Shown: positions 26,151-35,345, counted from the stretch's first letter. The stretch: 64,000 nucleotides of DNA from Microbacterium sp. LWH7-1.2 (GCF_038397755.1 NZ_CP151637.1:3348001-3412000); one strand, 5' to 3'. The notes: generated by a model from the letters alone, not told the origin. Program-made: numbers and translations.

Positions 26151-26996
26151 GTGAGCACCCGGCACCGGAGGAGCTACTCGATCGGCGTCGCGATCGACTG
26201 GTTCTTCTTCGTCTTCGCCGGACTCGCGGCGCTGTGGCTCGCCTACCTCAGCCTCACCGAGACGTTCCACGTCGGGTGGTGGGGCATCCCGTTCTTCCTC
26301 GCGTTCTGGGTGCTGCTCGCGTACCTCGTGCTGCCGCGGCTGCACCGCATCCTCACCACGATCTACGTGCCGGACTACTTCATCGGGCGCACCCGCACGA
26401 GTGACGGGCTGCTCGGCGACCCGGTGAACCTCGCGTTCCAGGGCGGCGGCGAGCAGATCCGGGCCTCTCTCGAGGCGGCAGGCTGGACGCAGGCGGATCC
26501 GGTGACGCTCGGCTCGTCGTGGCGCATCATCACGTCGACGCTCAGCCGGCGCAGCTACGACGAGGCGCCGGTGAGTCCGCTCTTCCTCTTCGGGCGCCAG
26601 CAGGACTTCGCCTACCAGCAGGAGGTCGACGGCAACCCGGCCCAGCGCCACCACGTGCGGTTCTGGCGCTGCCCCGACGACTGGCTGCTGCCCGGAGGCC
26701 GCCGCGTCGACTGGCTCGCCGCCGGCACCTTCGACACCAGCGTCGGGCTGTCGCTGTTCACGCTGCAGGTCACCCACCGCATCGACGCCGACACCGACGT
26801 CGAGCGCGACCACATCGTCTCCTCGATCTGCGGTGCCGACCCCCGCGTCACCGTGGACGTCATCGCCGACTTCGCTACCGGCTATCACGCCCGCAACGGC
26901 GGCGGCGACAGCATCCGCACCGACGGGGACCTCCCCATCGTGGACGTGCGCGCCGTCGAGCCGCGCGTCGAGAGTGCGGGGGAGGTGCCGGCATGA
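26151..26996 (+). CDS. LssY C-terminal domain membrane protein
   Basis: 281 residues starting at GTG 26151 behind a perfect GAGGAGG. Two transmembrane helices (about 15-37 and 43-65) precede a soluble domain with FQGGGEQIRASLEAAGWTQADPVTLGSSW and LFLFGRQQDFAYQQEVDG, which are hallmarks of the LssY_C domain. That domain is found attached to phosphatase or membrane domains; its function is unknown. A 13-bp tandem duplication (26118-26143) lies just before the ribosome site. The stop overlaps the next start by 4 bp. Confidence 0.83.
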   Translation: MSTRHRRSYSIGVAIDWFFFVFAGLAALWLAYLSLTETFHVGWWGIPFFLAFWVLLAYLVLPRLHRILTTIYVPDYFIGRTRTSDGLLGDPVNLAFQGGGEQIRASLEAAGWTQADPVTLGSSWRIITSTLSRRSYDEAPVSPLFLFGRQQDFAYQQEVDGNPAQRHHVRFWRCPDDWLLPGGRRVDWLAAGTFDTSVGLSLFTLQVTHRIDADTDVERDHIVSSICGADPRVTVDVIADFATGYHARNGGGDSIRTDGDLPIVDVRAVEPRVESAGEVPA

Positions 26997-27517
26997 GCGC
27001 CGAGATGCCCGCGCCGCACAAGCGGCCTGCGTACGAACCGGCCGGGCGACTGCTCAAGCCGCCGCGCTTCGACCCGGAGATGAAGCGCCCGATCTCGACC
27101 GTGGCGGGCGTCCTGCTCATCGCGCTGAGGGTGATCGCCGGCGTCGTCGTGCTCATCAGCATCGCGACAGGGTGGGACGCCATCCTGTCCGACCCCGACT
27201 CCGTGCTCGAAGGGTTCGACCCCACGCCGGGGGGGAAGCAGGCCGCGCTGTGGCTGGTGATCGGCACCGGGGCGACGGTCCTCCTCATCGATCTCGCACT
27301 GGCGTTCTTCGTGTACCGGGGCGTCAACTGGGCGCGCGTGGTCGTCATGCTCATCGCGGTGCTGTCGATCAGCACCTCGTTCACGGCGTGGTGGGCGCAG
27401 GGGCAGGAGATCGAGATCGCAGGGACCTTCCTGTCGCTGAGCATCGACATCCTGCTCCTCCTCGCCCTCTCGAGCCGCAGCGCCGCCGCCTACGCGCGCC
27501 GCAACGAGCACCGCTGA
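26993..27517 (+). CDS. Four-helix membrane protein, unknown function
   Basis: 174 residues, ATG 26993 with GGGGGAGG upstream and a 4-bp overlap with the LssY_C gene. A Pro-rich, basic cytoplasmic N-terminus of ~35 residues is followed by four hydrophobic helices (about 38-60, 83-108, 112-132, 140-160) and a basic tail. No recognised motif. Translational coupling suggests that it works with the LssY_C protein. Confidence 0.78.
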   Translation: MSAEMPAPHKRPAYEPAGRLLKPPRFDPEMKRPISTVAGVLLIALRVIAGVVVLISIATGWDAILSDPDSVLEGFDPTPGGKQAALWLVIGTGATVLLIDLALAFFVYRGVNWARVVVMLIAVLSISTSFTAWWAQGQEIEIAGTFLSLSIDILLLLALSSRSAAAYARRNEHR

Positions 27518-27604
27518 GCCCGGACGCGCCGGCGTGACGTAACCTGAGTCCCGCCGCAGACAGCGGCGCGCAGCATCCGTCATCGCAGTCCCGGGGGAGG
27601 GCAC

Positions 27605-28531
27605 GTGTTCGACAGTCCGCTCTCGGCGTCGGCGTACGAGGTGCTCGCGGTCGACCCCGAGGTCGACGAGGAGACCCTCCGCAAGGCGTACCGCCTGCGC
27701 CTCAGGCAGACGCACCCCGACACCGGCGGCGATGCGGCCGTGTTCATCCAGGTGCAGCGGGCATGGGAGCTCGTCGGCACGCCGGACGCGCGCGCGGCAT
27801 ACGACCGAGGTCACGGCTTCGGTGAGGCGGCCGCCCCCGAGTGGTCGGGCTGGCGGCCGCCCGCAGCGCGCACCGACACCCGTCCGCGCGCCCGGTCCTA
27901 CGGACACCCCGGCGGCTGGCGCCGCGAGCGCTACCTCACGCTGATCCGGGAGTGGGCGGGCCGCGGCGTCACCCTCGAGGACCCGTACGACCCCGCGCTC
28001 GTGCGCTCGGCGCCGGTGGCGCTCAGGCGCCTGCTCGCCGACGCGCTCGCCGAGGAGGCGACCGCCCGGATCGTGGCCGACCTCGGCATGGGATACACGG
28101 TGTGGCACGACGTGGCTGCGGCAGGGCGGGACGCCGACCCCGACGCGAAGATCGACCACATCGTGCTCGGCCCGAGCGGCCTGTACGGCGTGCTGTCGGA
28201 GGACTTCGGCGGCCCGGTGCGGATCCGCCGCGGCGAGTTCGTGGGCGACGGCGTGCCCGGCGCCCCGCTCGCCGAGCTGCTCGCGCGCATGCGGGTGATC
28301 TCACGTGCCGCCGGCGTGCGCTTCAGCGGCGCGATCGTCGTGCTCCCCGACGAGGACGTGCTCACCCCCATCGACGAGATCGGTCGCGTGCGCGGCGTGC
28401 GGGTCGCCGTCGTCTCGCGCAGCGCGTTGGCCACGGTGCTGCGCCGGGGCATCACCGGCGCGCGCGACGTCGGCGGCAATGAGGTCTTCGACTACCGCAC
28501 GCGCCTGCAGCAGACCGTGCGCTTCGCGTAG
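27605..28531 (+). CDS. J-domain protein with C-terminal NERD-like domain
   Basis: 308 residues from GTG 27605 after GGGGGAGGG. An N-terminal J domain (residues ~8-70) has HPD in RQTHPDTGG and a helix-III region ending AAYDRGHGF. A basic linker follows. The C-terminal half contains a NERD-like nuclease-related segment: DAKIDHIVLGPSGLYGVLSED (near 180), then IVVLPDEDVLTP. There is no Gly/Phe or zinc domain, so it is not DnaJ itself. J proteins recruit Hsp70 (DnaK); the NERD domain suggests a DNA- or RNA-linked role, which is inferred. Confidence 0.8.
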   Translation: MFDSPLSASAYEVLAVDPEVDEETLRKAYRLRLRQTHPDTGGDAAVFIQVQRAWELVGTPDARAAYDRGHGFGEAAAPEWSGWRPPAARTDTRPRARSYGHPGGWRRERYLTLIREWAGRGVTLEDPYDPALVRSAPVALRRLLADALAEEATARIVADLGMGYTVWHDVAAAGRDADPDAKIDHIVLGPSGLYGVLSEDFGGPVRIRRGEFVGDGVPGAPLAELLARMRVISRAAGVRFSGAIVVLPDEDVLTPIDEIGRVRGVRVAVVSRSALATVLRRGITGARDVGGNEVFDYRTRLQQTVRFA

Positions 28532-28572
28532 ATCCGGGGCTCACGGGGACGAACGGATGCTGCGGCGCGGCG

Positions 28573-29739
28573 TCAGCGGACGAGCGACTGGATCGCGGCC
28601 GCGGCCGCGCCGCGCGCCCAGTCCTCGAAGGTGTGCGGCCGCGTCACGATGGGGCATCGGGCGGCGGCGCCGAACGCGTGGGCGTCGAACGCGCTCCGCA
28701 GCGTCTCTTCGAAGAGGTCGAAGTTCGACACGCCCTCGCCGCCGATGATGACGACCTCGGGGCCGGCGAGGTTCACGAGGGTGGCGATGGCGGTGCCGAT
28801 GATGCGCGCGGCCTCACGGAAGGCGGCCTCGGCCGCCGGGTCGCTCGCGTGTGCGAGGCGCACCGCCTCGTCGATGCCGATCTCGCGACCGTGGGCGGCC
28901 GAGACTGCGGCAGCGATCGCGGGGGTGGCGGCGACCGCCTCGACACAGCCGCGGCGTCCGCACGAGCACACGTGCTCAGGCGCGGCCAGCGGGAGGTGCC
29001 CGATCTCGCCGGAGACGCCGTAGGCGCCGGAGATGACCTGGCCGTTGAGATGCAGGCCGCTGCCGATGCCGAGTCCGATGGTGACGATGGCGAAGGAGGC
29101 GGTGCCGAGCCCGACGCCGAACCAGTGCTCGCCGATCGTAAGGGCGTTCACGTCGTTCTCGAGGGTGACGGGCCACGCGAGCCGGTCCTGGAGCGCGGCG
29201 CCGAACGCCACGTCGGTCCAGCCCATGATCGCCGACGCGCGCACGACTGCGCTCGACGTGTCGATGTCGCCGGAAATGGCCAGGCCGACGCCGGCGATCG
29301 ACTCGGCCTTGTCGCCCAGGTCCTGCTCGAGCGCGATGATGACGTCGACGACGGCGTCGGCGACCGCCTCCGGATCATGTGTGGCGAGGGCACGCTGGGC
29401 TCTGACCAGGACGTTGGTGGCGAGGTCGGTCGCCACGGCGATGATCTCGTCGGGGTTGATCTTGATCCCGAGCATCACCATCGCGTCGGGCACGATCGAG
29501 ACCGGGGCGGCGGGGCGTCCGGGCAGACCGTCACGCTGGGTGACCGGGGGGGCGTCGACGAGCCCCGCGGCTACGAGGGGCGACACCGCCTTGGTCACGG
29601 CGGCCTGCGACAGTCCGGTGTGCCGCGCGATGTCGATGCGGCTGATCGGGCTGCGCGTCAGGATCGTCGCGAACACCTTCGAGCCGGCCTCGGACGCCGA
29701 GCGGATGAGCGTCATGCGCGCGGCGGTGTCGTGGTCCAT
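28573..29739 (-). CDS. ROK family transcriptional regulator
   Basis: 388-residue ROK protein of the NagC/XylR repressor type. A winged helix-turn-helix (about 30-65; SRIDIARHTGLSQAAVTKAVSPLVAAGLV) precedes the sugar-kinase-like domain. The zinc motif CSCGRRGCVEA is near residue 254, and GLGIGSGLHLNGQVISGAYG lies upstream of it. The kinase phosphate loop VVIIGGEGV is also seen. It is divergent from the alpha-galactosidase gene with an A/T-rich palindrome-like site between them, so it probably represses that gene in response to galactosides or galactose. The ligand is inferred. Confidence 0.9.
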   Translation of the reverse strand: MDHDTAARMTLIRSASEAGSKVFATILTRSPISRIDIARHTGLSQAAVTKAVSPLVAAGLVDAPPVTQRDGLPGRPAAPVSIVPDAMVMLGIKINPDEIIAVATDLATNVLVRAQRALATHDPEAVADAVVDVIIALEQDLGDKAESIAGVGLAISGDIDTSSAVVRASAIMGWTDVAFGAALQDRLAWPVTLENDVNALTIGEHWFGVGLGTASFAIVTIGLGIGSGLHLNGQVISGAYGVSGEIGHLPLAAPEHVCSCGRRGCVEAVAATPAIAAAVSAAHGREIGIDEAVRLAHASDPAAEAAFREAARIIGTAIATLVNLAGPEVVIIGGEGVSNFDLFEETLRSAFDAHAFGAAARCPIVTRPHTFEDWARGAAAAAIQSLVR

Positions 29740-29775
29740 GGGCTCCTCGCGTTCTGTGTTGCGACGCCAAGGTGA

Positions 29776-29795
29776 ACATGATTAATTACCGATGT
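29776..29795 (+). promoter_or_regulatory. A/T-rich operator candidate between ROK and GH36 genes
   Basis: 20 bp flanked by ACAT and ATGT with ATTAATTA in the centre, strikingly A/T-rich for this ~70% GC sequence. It lies in the 82-bp divergent gap between the ROK regulator and the galactosidase. NagC-type ROK repressors bind A/T-rich sites with a central AATT-like core. Direct evidence for binding is lacking. Confidence 0.5.
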
Positions 29796-29821
29796 CAAGA
29801 AACCAGTCGAAGGAGTTGCGG

Positions 29822-32008
29822 ATGAGCAACGGCGAGGGCAGCGTCCACACGCTCCGGGCAGCGGGCGTGTCGCTCGTCGTCGATCTGGGGGGTGTCGTGC
29901 CCCGAGTCCTGCACTGGGGCGCCGACCTCGGTCTCGTCGACGCGGATCTCGCCGAGGCGCTGCGCGAGACCTCGATCCCGGCCGTCCTCTGCAGCTCGCC
30001 GGACGTCCCCCGGGCGTTCTCGGCGTGGCCGACCGAACAGGACGGGTGGGCGGGTACGCCGGCGCAGACCGGCAGCCGCGCCGGCACCGCGTCCACGCCT
30101 CGGCCGCACGTCGTCGGCGGCGAGGTCGAGGAGTCCCCGGACGGGGGAGGCCGGATCTCCATCGCCCTCGGCGACGCGATCGCCGCGACGCGGGCGCACC
30201 TGGAGTACCGGATGGATTCCGCCGGCGTGGTGTCGGTGGACATGTCGGTAGAGAACCCGTCGGAAGCAGCATCCATCTACGTCATCGACGGCCTGCGCGC
30301 GCTGATGCCCGTGCCGGAGCGCGCGGGCGAGCTGCTCGACTTCACCGGCAAGTGGTGCCGGGAGCGCTCGCCCCAGCGCCTGCCGTTCGCCTTCGGCACG
30401 CACGCCCGCCGCGCTCGCCGCGGAAAGCCGGGCCACGACTCGCCCTTCCTGCTCGCGGCGGGTACGCCTGCCTTCGGCTTCTCGCACGGCGAGCTGTGGG
30501 GCGTGCACCTCGCGTGGAGCGGCGACGGCGAGTACCTGGCCGAGCGACTGCCCGAGGGTGCTGGCGCATTTTCGCGCGTGCTCGGCGCCGGGGAACTGCT
30601 CCGCTCGGGCGAGGTCATGCTGCAGCCGGGAGAGCGCTACAGCGCGCCGACGGTGCTCTTCACGTGGTCGGATCGCGGCCTCGACGGAGTCGCCGCGCGG
30701 TTGCACCGCCGGCTCCGCGCCCGCGCGCACCACCCCGCCGGGCCGCGGCCGCTCGTGCTCAACACGTGGGAGGCGGTGTACTTCGACCACGACCTCGAAC
30801 GGCTGATCGAGATCGCGGATCGCGCGGCCGAAGTCGGCGTCGAGCGCATCGTTCTCGACGACGGCTGGTTCCGAGGGCGGCGCGACGCCGACGCAGGTCT
30901 CGGCGACTGGCTGGTCGACGAAGACGTCTGGCCCGACGGCCTCGGGCCGTTCGTCGACGCCGTGCGCGGGCGCGGTATGCAGTTCGGGCTCTGGTTCGAG
31001 CCCGAGATGATCAGCCCCGACTCCGATCTCGCCCGGGAGCACCCCGACTGGGTGCTCGCGCCCCGTGAGGGCGCAGGCCCGACCGCCCGCAACCAGCAGG
31101 TGCTGGACCTCGCGAATCCCGAGGCCTTCGAGCTCGTCCTCGAGCGCGTCAGTGCGCTCGTCGCGGCGCACGACATCGACTACGTGAAGTGGGACCACAA
31201 CCGCGACCTCGTCGAGCCCGTGGCCCTTCGCGACGGCGGTGACCGCCCCCTCGTGCACGACCAGACGCTCGCGCTGTACCGCATGCTCGACGAGCTGCGG
31301 GACCGGCACCCTCGCCTCGAGATCGAGACGTGCTCGGGCGGCGGGGGACGCGTGGACCTCGGGATCCTAGAGCGCGCCGACCGCGTGTGGGCGTCGGACT
31401 GCAACGATCCCGTCGAGCGCGCGCGCATCGAGCGATGGACGCGACTGCTCGTGCCACCGGAGCTGATCGGCTCGCACCTCGGTGCCCGGCGCTCGCACAC
31501 GACATCGCGCGAGACGGATCTGTCGTTCCGGCTCGCGATCTCCCTCACGGCGCACGCCGGCATCGAGACCGACCTCACCACGGCGACCCCCGACGACCTC
31601 CGCACCATCACAGCGTGGGCCGGGCTCTACCGCGAGCTGCGCGGTCTCATCCACACCGGCGACATCGTCAACGCCGACCTCGCGGACGAGGCGGCGATGC
31701 TCACCGGCATCGTGGCGCCGGACGGCGGCCGGGCGCTCTACACGTGGGCGCGCCTGGCCACCTCGCCCGACGGGCAGAGCGGGCGGGTGCGCTTCCCCGG
31801 CCTCGACGCCGGCGCACGGTACCGCGTGCGGGTGCGTCCCGAGCTCGGCGCGGCGAGCCGGCAGGAGGTGTCGGATCCGGCGTGGATGTTCGCGGCCACG
31901 TACGGCGGCACGGAGCTGCCCGGCGCCGTGCTCGCCGTGGCCGGCGTGCCTCTGCCGACGCTCAACCCGCAGCAGGCGCTGCTCCTCGACGTCGAGCGGC
32001 TCCCCTGA
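29822..32008 (+). CDS. Alpha-galactosidase, GH36
   Basis: 728-residue glycoside hydrolase family 36 enzyme that releases terminal alpha-galactose from raffinose-type sugars and galactomannan. An N-terminal beta-sandwich is followed by the catalytic barrel. The motif DYVKWDHNRDL near residue 458 carries the nucleophile Asp, and WASDCNDPVER near 525 the acid/base Asp. VLNTWEAVYFD and LDDGWFRGRRD are further family blocks. ATG 29822 is preferred because AAGGAG lies 6 nt upstream; ATG 29792 is in frame but inside the operator region. No signal peptide, so it acts on imported oligosaccharides. Confidence 0.93.
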   Translation: MSNGEGSVHTLRAAGVSLVVDLGGVVPRVLHWGADLGLVDADLAEALRETSIPAVLCSSPDVPRAFSAWPTEQDGWAGTPAQTGSRAGTASTPRPHVVGGEVEESPDGGGRISIALGDAIAATRAHLEYRMDSAGVVSVDMSVENPSEAASIYVIDGLRALMPVPERAGELLDFTGKWCRERSPQRLPFAFGTHARRARRGKPGHDSPFLLAAGTPAFGFSHGELWGVHLAWSGDGEYLAERLPEGAGAFSRVLGAGELLRSGEVMLQPGERYSAPTVLFTWSDRGLDGVAARLHRRLRARAHHPAGPRPLVLNTWEAVYFDHDLERLIEIADRAAEVGVERIVLDDGWFRGRRDADAGLGDWLVDEDVWPDGLGPFVDAVRGRGMQFGLWFEPEMISPDSDLAREHPDWVLAPREGAGPTARNQQVLDLANPEAFELVLERVSALVAAHDIDYVKWDHNRDLVEPVALRDGGDRPLVHDQTLALYRMLDELRDRHPRLEIETCSGGGGRVDLGILERADRVWASDCNDPVERARIERWTRLLVPPELIGSHLGARRSHTTSRETDLSFRLAISLTAHAGIETDLTTATPDDLRTITAWAGLYRELRGLIHTGDIVNADLADEAAMLTGIVAPDGGRALYTWARLATSPDGQSGRVRFPGLDAGARYRVRVRPELGAASRQEVSDPAWMFAATYGGTELPGAVLAVAGVPLPTLNPQQALLLDVERLP

Positions 32009-32056
32009 GCCGCTTGAGCAGACCAGGGGCATCCAGAACCGCCCCGTCACCCGGGC

Positions 32057-32737
32057 TCAGGCGTCGCCGCGGGCCTGGCGCAGCCAGCGCTCGATGCCCG
32101 AGATGTGCACCTGCGCGGCCGCGGTCGCGAGCTCGATGTCGTGGTCGGCGATCGCGTCGAGGATCGCCCGGTGCTCGTGAAGTGTGCGCTCGACGGCGCC
32201 GGCCTGGGTGAGCCCGCGCCACACGCGGGCCCGCACGGTCTGGCTGGTCAGGCTCTCGAGCAGGCTCGCGAGGTAGTCGTTGCCCGCGAGCCGTGCGATC
32301 GCGCTGTGGAAGCGCACGTCGTGCTCGACGAGGGACTCGATGTCGGTGTCGATCGCGACGCCGCTGATGGCGGCATCCAATCCGGCCACGTCGTCGTGAT
32401 CCGCGCGCTGCGCCGCCAGCCCCGTGGCGTGGGACTCGAGGATGCGGCGCACCGCGAAGATCTCGAGCAGGGAGTCGTCATCGTGCAGGTCGACGACGAA
32501 CGAGACCGCCTCGAGCAGCAGCTTCGGCTCGAGGCTCGTGACGTATGTGCCGTCGCCGCGCCGCACGTCGAGCACGCCCATGACCTCGAGCGCCTTGACG
32601 GCTTCGCGCATCGAGTTGCGGGAGAGGCCCAGGCGTTCGGCGAGGTCCTTCTCGGGAGGCAGGCGCGACCCGGGGGTCAGCTCGCCGCGGACGATCATGT
32701 CCTTGATCTTCTCGATCGCTTCGTCGGTGACGGCCAC
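32057..32737 (-). CDS. GntR family (FadR/FCD) regulator of the fucose genes
   Basis: 226 residues. A winged helix at ~10-70 (IVRGELTPGSRLPPEKDLAERLGLSRNSMREAVKALEVMG) is followed by an all-helical FCD ligand domain with Asp/His metal-type residues (EHDVRFHSAIARLAGN). GTG 32737 is chosen because TATGAT lies 6 nt upstream, giving a leaderless transcript. The operator palindrome GACATCCGATGTC sits directly upstream of that -10, pointing to autorepression. A near-identical site controls the fucD promoter. The likely effector is an L-fucose pathway intermediate (inferred). Confidence 0.9.
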   Translation of the reverse strand: MAVTDEAIEKIKDMIVRGELTPGSRLPPEKDLAERLGLSRNSMREAVKALEVMGVLDVRRGDGTYVTSLEPKLLLEAVSFVVDLHDDDSLLEIFAVRRILESHATGLAAQRADHDDVAGLDAAISGVAIDTDIESLVEHDVRFHSAIARLAGNDYLASLLESLTSQTVRARVWRGLTQAGAVERTLHEHRAILDAIADHDIELATAAAQVHISGIERWLRQARGDA

Positions 32738-32749
32738 GCGCCCATCATA

Positions 32750-32762
32750 GACATCCGATGTC
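32750..32762 (+). promoter_or_regulatory. GntR operator site 1 (GACATCCGATGTC)
   Basis: Perfect 6+1+6 palindrome in the divergent gap between the GntR regulator (-) and the lactonase (+). It lies directly upstream of the regulator's TATGAT -10 (32749-32744), that is, in the -10/-35 spacer. Confidence 0.8.
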
Positions 32763-32812
32763 AGGGCGAAACGGATGCTGCCTCCACCGCGCGTCGACGG
32801 CATGATGGTGAC

Positions 32813-33661
32813 ATGAGAGTCGTGGACGGACACCTCCATCTCTGGGACCCCGAGGTCCTCACCTACGAGTGGCTGGAAGGAGCTCTGCTCCGATCTTTCG
32901 GTCCGGATGAGCTCGACGTCGCCTTGCAGGACGCCCCCGACGCGGACTGCGGCTTCGTGTTCGTGCAGGCGGAATGCGCGCCCGAGCAGGCGATCGCCGA
33001 GACGGACTGGGTCGCGTCACTGACTTCTCGCGTGCCGGTGCGGGGGATCGTGGCCCGCGCGCGGCTCGAGAACCCGGCCGCGACCGACGAGCACCTCGCG
33101 GCCTTCGCCGAGCGGCCGCTCGTCATCGGGGTGCGGCGCCTGCTGCAGTCCGAGCCCGACGGCTTCTGCCTGCGGCCGGGCTTCCTCCGCTCGGCCGAGG
33201 CGGTCGCCGCGGCCGGACTCACGTTCGACGCGTGCGTGCGCTGGGAGCAGCTGCCCGACGTGGTGGCGCTCGCGGACACCCTGCCCGACCTCGCCATCGT
33301 GCTCGACCACCTGGGCAAGCCCGAGGTGGGTTCGCCGGATGACGCGGACCCCGCCGACGGCACGCCGTGGGCGGAGTCGCTGCGCGACCTCGCGCAGCGC
33401 CCGAACGTCGTGTGCAAGCTCTCGGGCCTGCCGGCGGAGTCGGCCGGCGAATGGACCGACGCCCAGGTGAGGCCGTTCCTCGACGTGGCGCTGGACGCCT
33501 TCGGCCCCGACCGCCTGCTGTTCGGCAGCGACTGGCCTGTCTCGGGTCCTTACGGACGATGGCTCGACACGGTGTCCTCGTGGCTGGCCGACCGCGTCGG
33601 CGAGCACCACCGGAGAGCGGTGCTCGCCGAGAACGCCGAGCGGTTCTACCGCCTGGGCTGA
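32813..33661 (+). CDS. Amidohydrolase, likely L-fucono-1,5-lactonase
   Basis: 282-residue TIM-barrel hydrolase of the L-fuconolactonase/COG3618 amidohydrolase group. DGHLHLWDP at the N-terminus carries the HxH motif; VFVQAECAPEQ, GIVARARLENP, VIGVRRLLQ, LDHLGKPEV and LLFGSDWPVSGP (catalytic Asp) follow in family order. Context (fucose mutarotase, dehydrogenase, dehydratase, hydrolase) makes L-fuconolactone the likely substrate. It is divergent from the GntR regulator with the operator between them. L-rhamnono-lactonase is the main alternative. Confidence 0.87.
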   Translation: MRVVDGHLHLWDPEVLTYEWLEGALLRSFGPDELDVALQDAPDADCGFVFVQAECAPEQAIAETDWVASLTSRVPVRGIVARARLENPAATDEHLAAFAERPLVIGVRRLLQSEPDGFCLRPGFLRSAEAVAAAGLTFDACVRWEQLPDVVALADTLPDLAIVLDHLGKPEVGSPDDADPADGTPWAESLRDLAQRPNVVCKLSGLPAESAGEWTDAQVRPFLDVALDAFGPDRLLFGSDWPVSGPYGRWLDTVSSWLADRVGEHHRRAVLAENAERFYRLG

Positions 33662-33665
33662 CGGG

Positions 33666-34427
33666 TCAGGAGCCGGCCGGACGGAGGCGCAGCGGCGACA
33701 TCCCGCCGTCGACCTCGATGTAGGTGCCGGTCGTCGAGCCCGACGACGGGCTCACGAGGTAGAGCACCGCGCCGGCGACCTCGGCGGCCGACACGAGACG
33801 TCCGTGCGGCTGTCGCGCCTCGAGCGCGGCGCGCTCGGCGACGGGATCGGGGGCGCTCGCGAGGAGACGGCCGATCCACGGGGTGTCGGCGGTGCCCGGA
33901 TTGACAGCGTTGACGCGGATGCCTTCGCGCAGGTGGTCGGCCGCCATCGCGCGCGTGAGCGAGAGCACGGCGCCCTTCGACGCGCTGTAGAGCGCGCGCT
34001 GCGGCAGTCCCGCCGTAGCCGCGATCGAGGACGTGTTGCAGATCGCGGCGGACGGGGAGCGCCGCAGCCACGGCAGCGCCGCCGACGCGACCCGCGCGAT
34101 GCCCGTGACGTTGATCGAGAACACGCGGGCCCACTCGTCGTCGTCGTTCGCGGCGATGTCGCCCTGCGCGCCGATTCCGGCGTTGTTGACGAGGATGTCG
34201 ATGCGCCCGAACCGCTCACCCACCGCGGCGACGGCCCGGTCGACCGCGGCACGGTCCGACACGTCCGCGGCGAACGCGGCGAAGCGCGGGTCGGCGCCCG
34301 AGGGATCGAGGTCGAGCACCGCGACCTCGGCTCCCTCATCCGCGAGTGCGGTCGCGATCGCTGCACCGATGCCCGACGCCCCGCCCGTCACGACGGCGAC
34401 GAGGCCGCCCAGCGCCCGGCCGCTCAT
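33666..34427 (-). CDS. SDR, likely 2-keto-3-deoxy-L-fuconate dehydrogenase
   Basis: 253-residue classical short-chain dehydrogenase. Cofactor motif TGGASGIG near residue 15, LDLDPSG with Asp after strand 2 (NAD preference), NNAG near 90, and catalytic Ser near 140 with YSASK near 155. PGTADTPW follows. The ATG at 34427 overlaps the stop of the diketo-acid hydrolase by 4 bp. In the known fucose route an SDR oxidises 2-keto-3-deoxy-L-fuconate to the 2,4-diketo acid that the adjacent hydrolase cleaves. The substrate is assigned from this context. Confidence 0.87.
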   Translation of the reverse strand: MSGRALGGLVAVVTGGASGIGAAIATALADEGAEVAVLDLDPSGADPRFAAFAADVSDRAAVDRAVAAVGERFGRIDILVNNAGIGAQGDIAANDDDEWARVFSINVTGIARVASAALPWLRRSPSAAICNTSSIAATAGLPQRALYSASKGAVLSLTRAMAADHLREGIRVNAVNPGTADTPWIGRLLASAPDPVAERAALEARQPHGRLVSAAEVAGAVLYLVSPSSGSTTGTYIEVDGGMSPLRLRPAGS

Positions 34428-35284
34428 CGGGTCGCCTCCCAGGCCACGAACCCCTGGCGCTGCGCGCCGAGACCCTCGATCTCGATGTCGACCACGTCGC
34501 CCGGCTTCAGGTATGGGAACTTCCCGCCGAACGCCACGCCCTGCGGCGTGCCGGTGAGGATGAGATCGCCCGGCTCGAGGGTGACGAACTGCGAGAGGTG
34601 GTGCACGATGGCGCGCACGTCGAAGATCATGTCGCTCGTGTTCGAGTCCTGACGGGGCTCGCCGTTGACGAAGCTCTTCAGGCGGAGACTCTGGGCGTCG
34701 ACCTCGTCGGCCGTGACCAGCCACGGACCGGTCGGGTTGAAGCCCTGCGCGATCTTGCCCTTCGACCACTGTCCGCCCGAGACCTCGATCTGGAACGTGC
34801 GCTCCGACACGTCATTGGCGACGACATAGCCGGCGATGTGCGCGTCGGCTTCGTCGGGGCTGTCGAGGTAAGCGGCGCGGCGGCCGATCACGACGCCGAG
34901 CTCGACCTCCCAGTCCGTCTTCTCGCTCCCGCGCGGGATCGTCACGGTGTCGTTCGGACCGACGACGGTGTTCGGGGTCTTGAGAAACAGGATCGGAACG
35001 GTCGGCGGTTCCGCACCCGATTCCCGAGCGTGCGCGGCATAGTTCTGGCCGATGCAGATGACGGCGCTGGGCCGGGCGATCGGGGCGCCGATGCGCAGCT
35101 CGGCCGCGCCCTCGAGCTCGGGGAGGAGCCCTTCGGCGATGGCGTCCGTCGTCCGGCGGACGGGGTCGTCGGCGAGGAATTCCCCGTCGACATCGGATGT
35201 GAGCGGGCGCAGATCGAGGTATCGGTCTGTGTCGACGACGACGGGGATTTCACTGCCGGACTCGCCGAGACGCGCGAACTTCAT
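34424..35284 (-). CDS. Fumarylacetoacetase-family hydrolase, likely 2,4-diketo-3-deoxy-L-fuconate hydrolase
   Basis: 286-residue FAH-fold enzyme. CIGQNYAAHARESG near residue 78, then DWEVELGVVIG (metal-binding Glu pair) and GYVVANDVSERTFQ (metal Asp) are the family motifs. GTPQGVAFGGKFPYLKPGDVV ends the domain. This subgroup is usually named ureidoglycolate lyase or diketo-deoxy-fuconate hydrolase. The latter, which yields pyruvate and lactate, fits the operon. Transcribed divergently from fucD with an operator-bearing promoter region between them. Confidence 0.88.
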   Translation of the reverse strand: MKFARLGESGSEIPVVVDTDRYLDLRPLTSDVDGEFLADDPVRRTTDAIAEGLLPELEGAAELRIGAPIARPSAVICIGQNYAAHARESGAEPPTVPILFLKTPNTVVGPNDTVTIPRGSEKTDWEVELGVVIGRRAAYLDSPDEADAHIAGYVVANDVSERTFQIEVSGGQWSKGKIAQGFNPTGPWLVTADEVDAQSLRLKSFVNGEPRQDSNTSDMIFDVRAIVHHLSQFVTLEPGDLILTGTPQGVAFGGKFPYLKPGDVVDIEIEGLGAQRQGFVAWEATR

Positions 35285-35345
35285 GGCTCTCCTGGATTTC
35301 TCGATGCGGGGGCGGCCTCGGTGCCGCCGCGGCCCGCGGGCGTGA

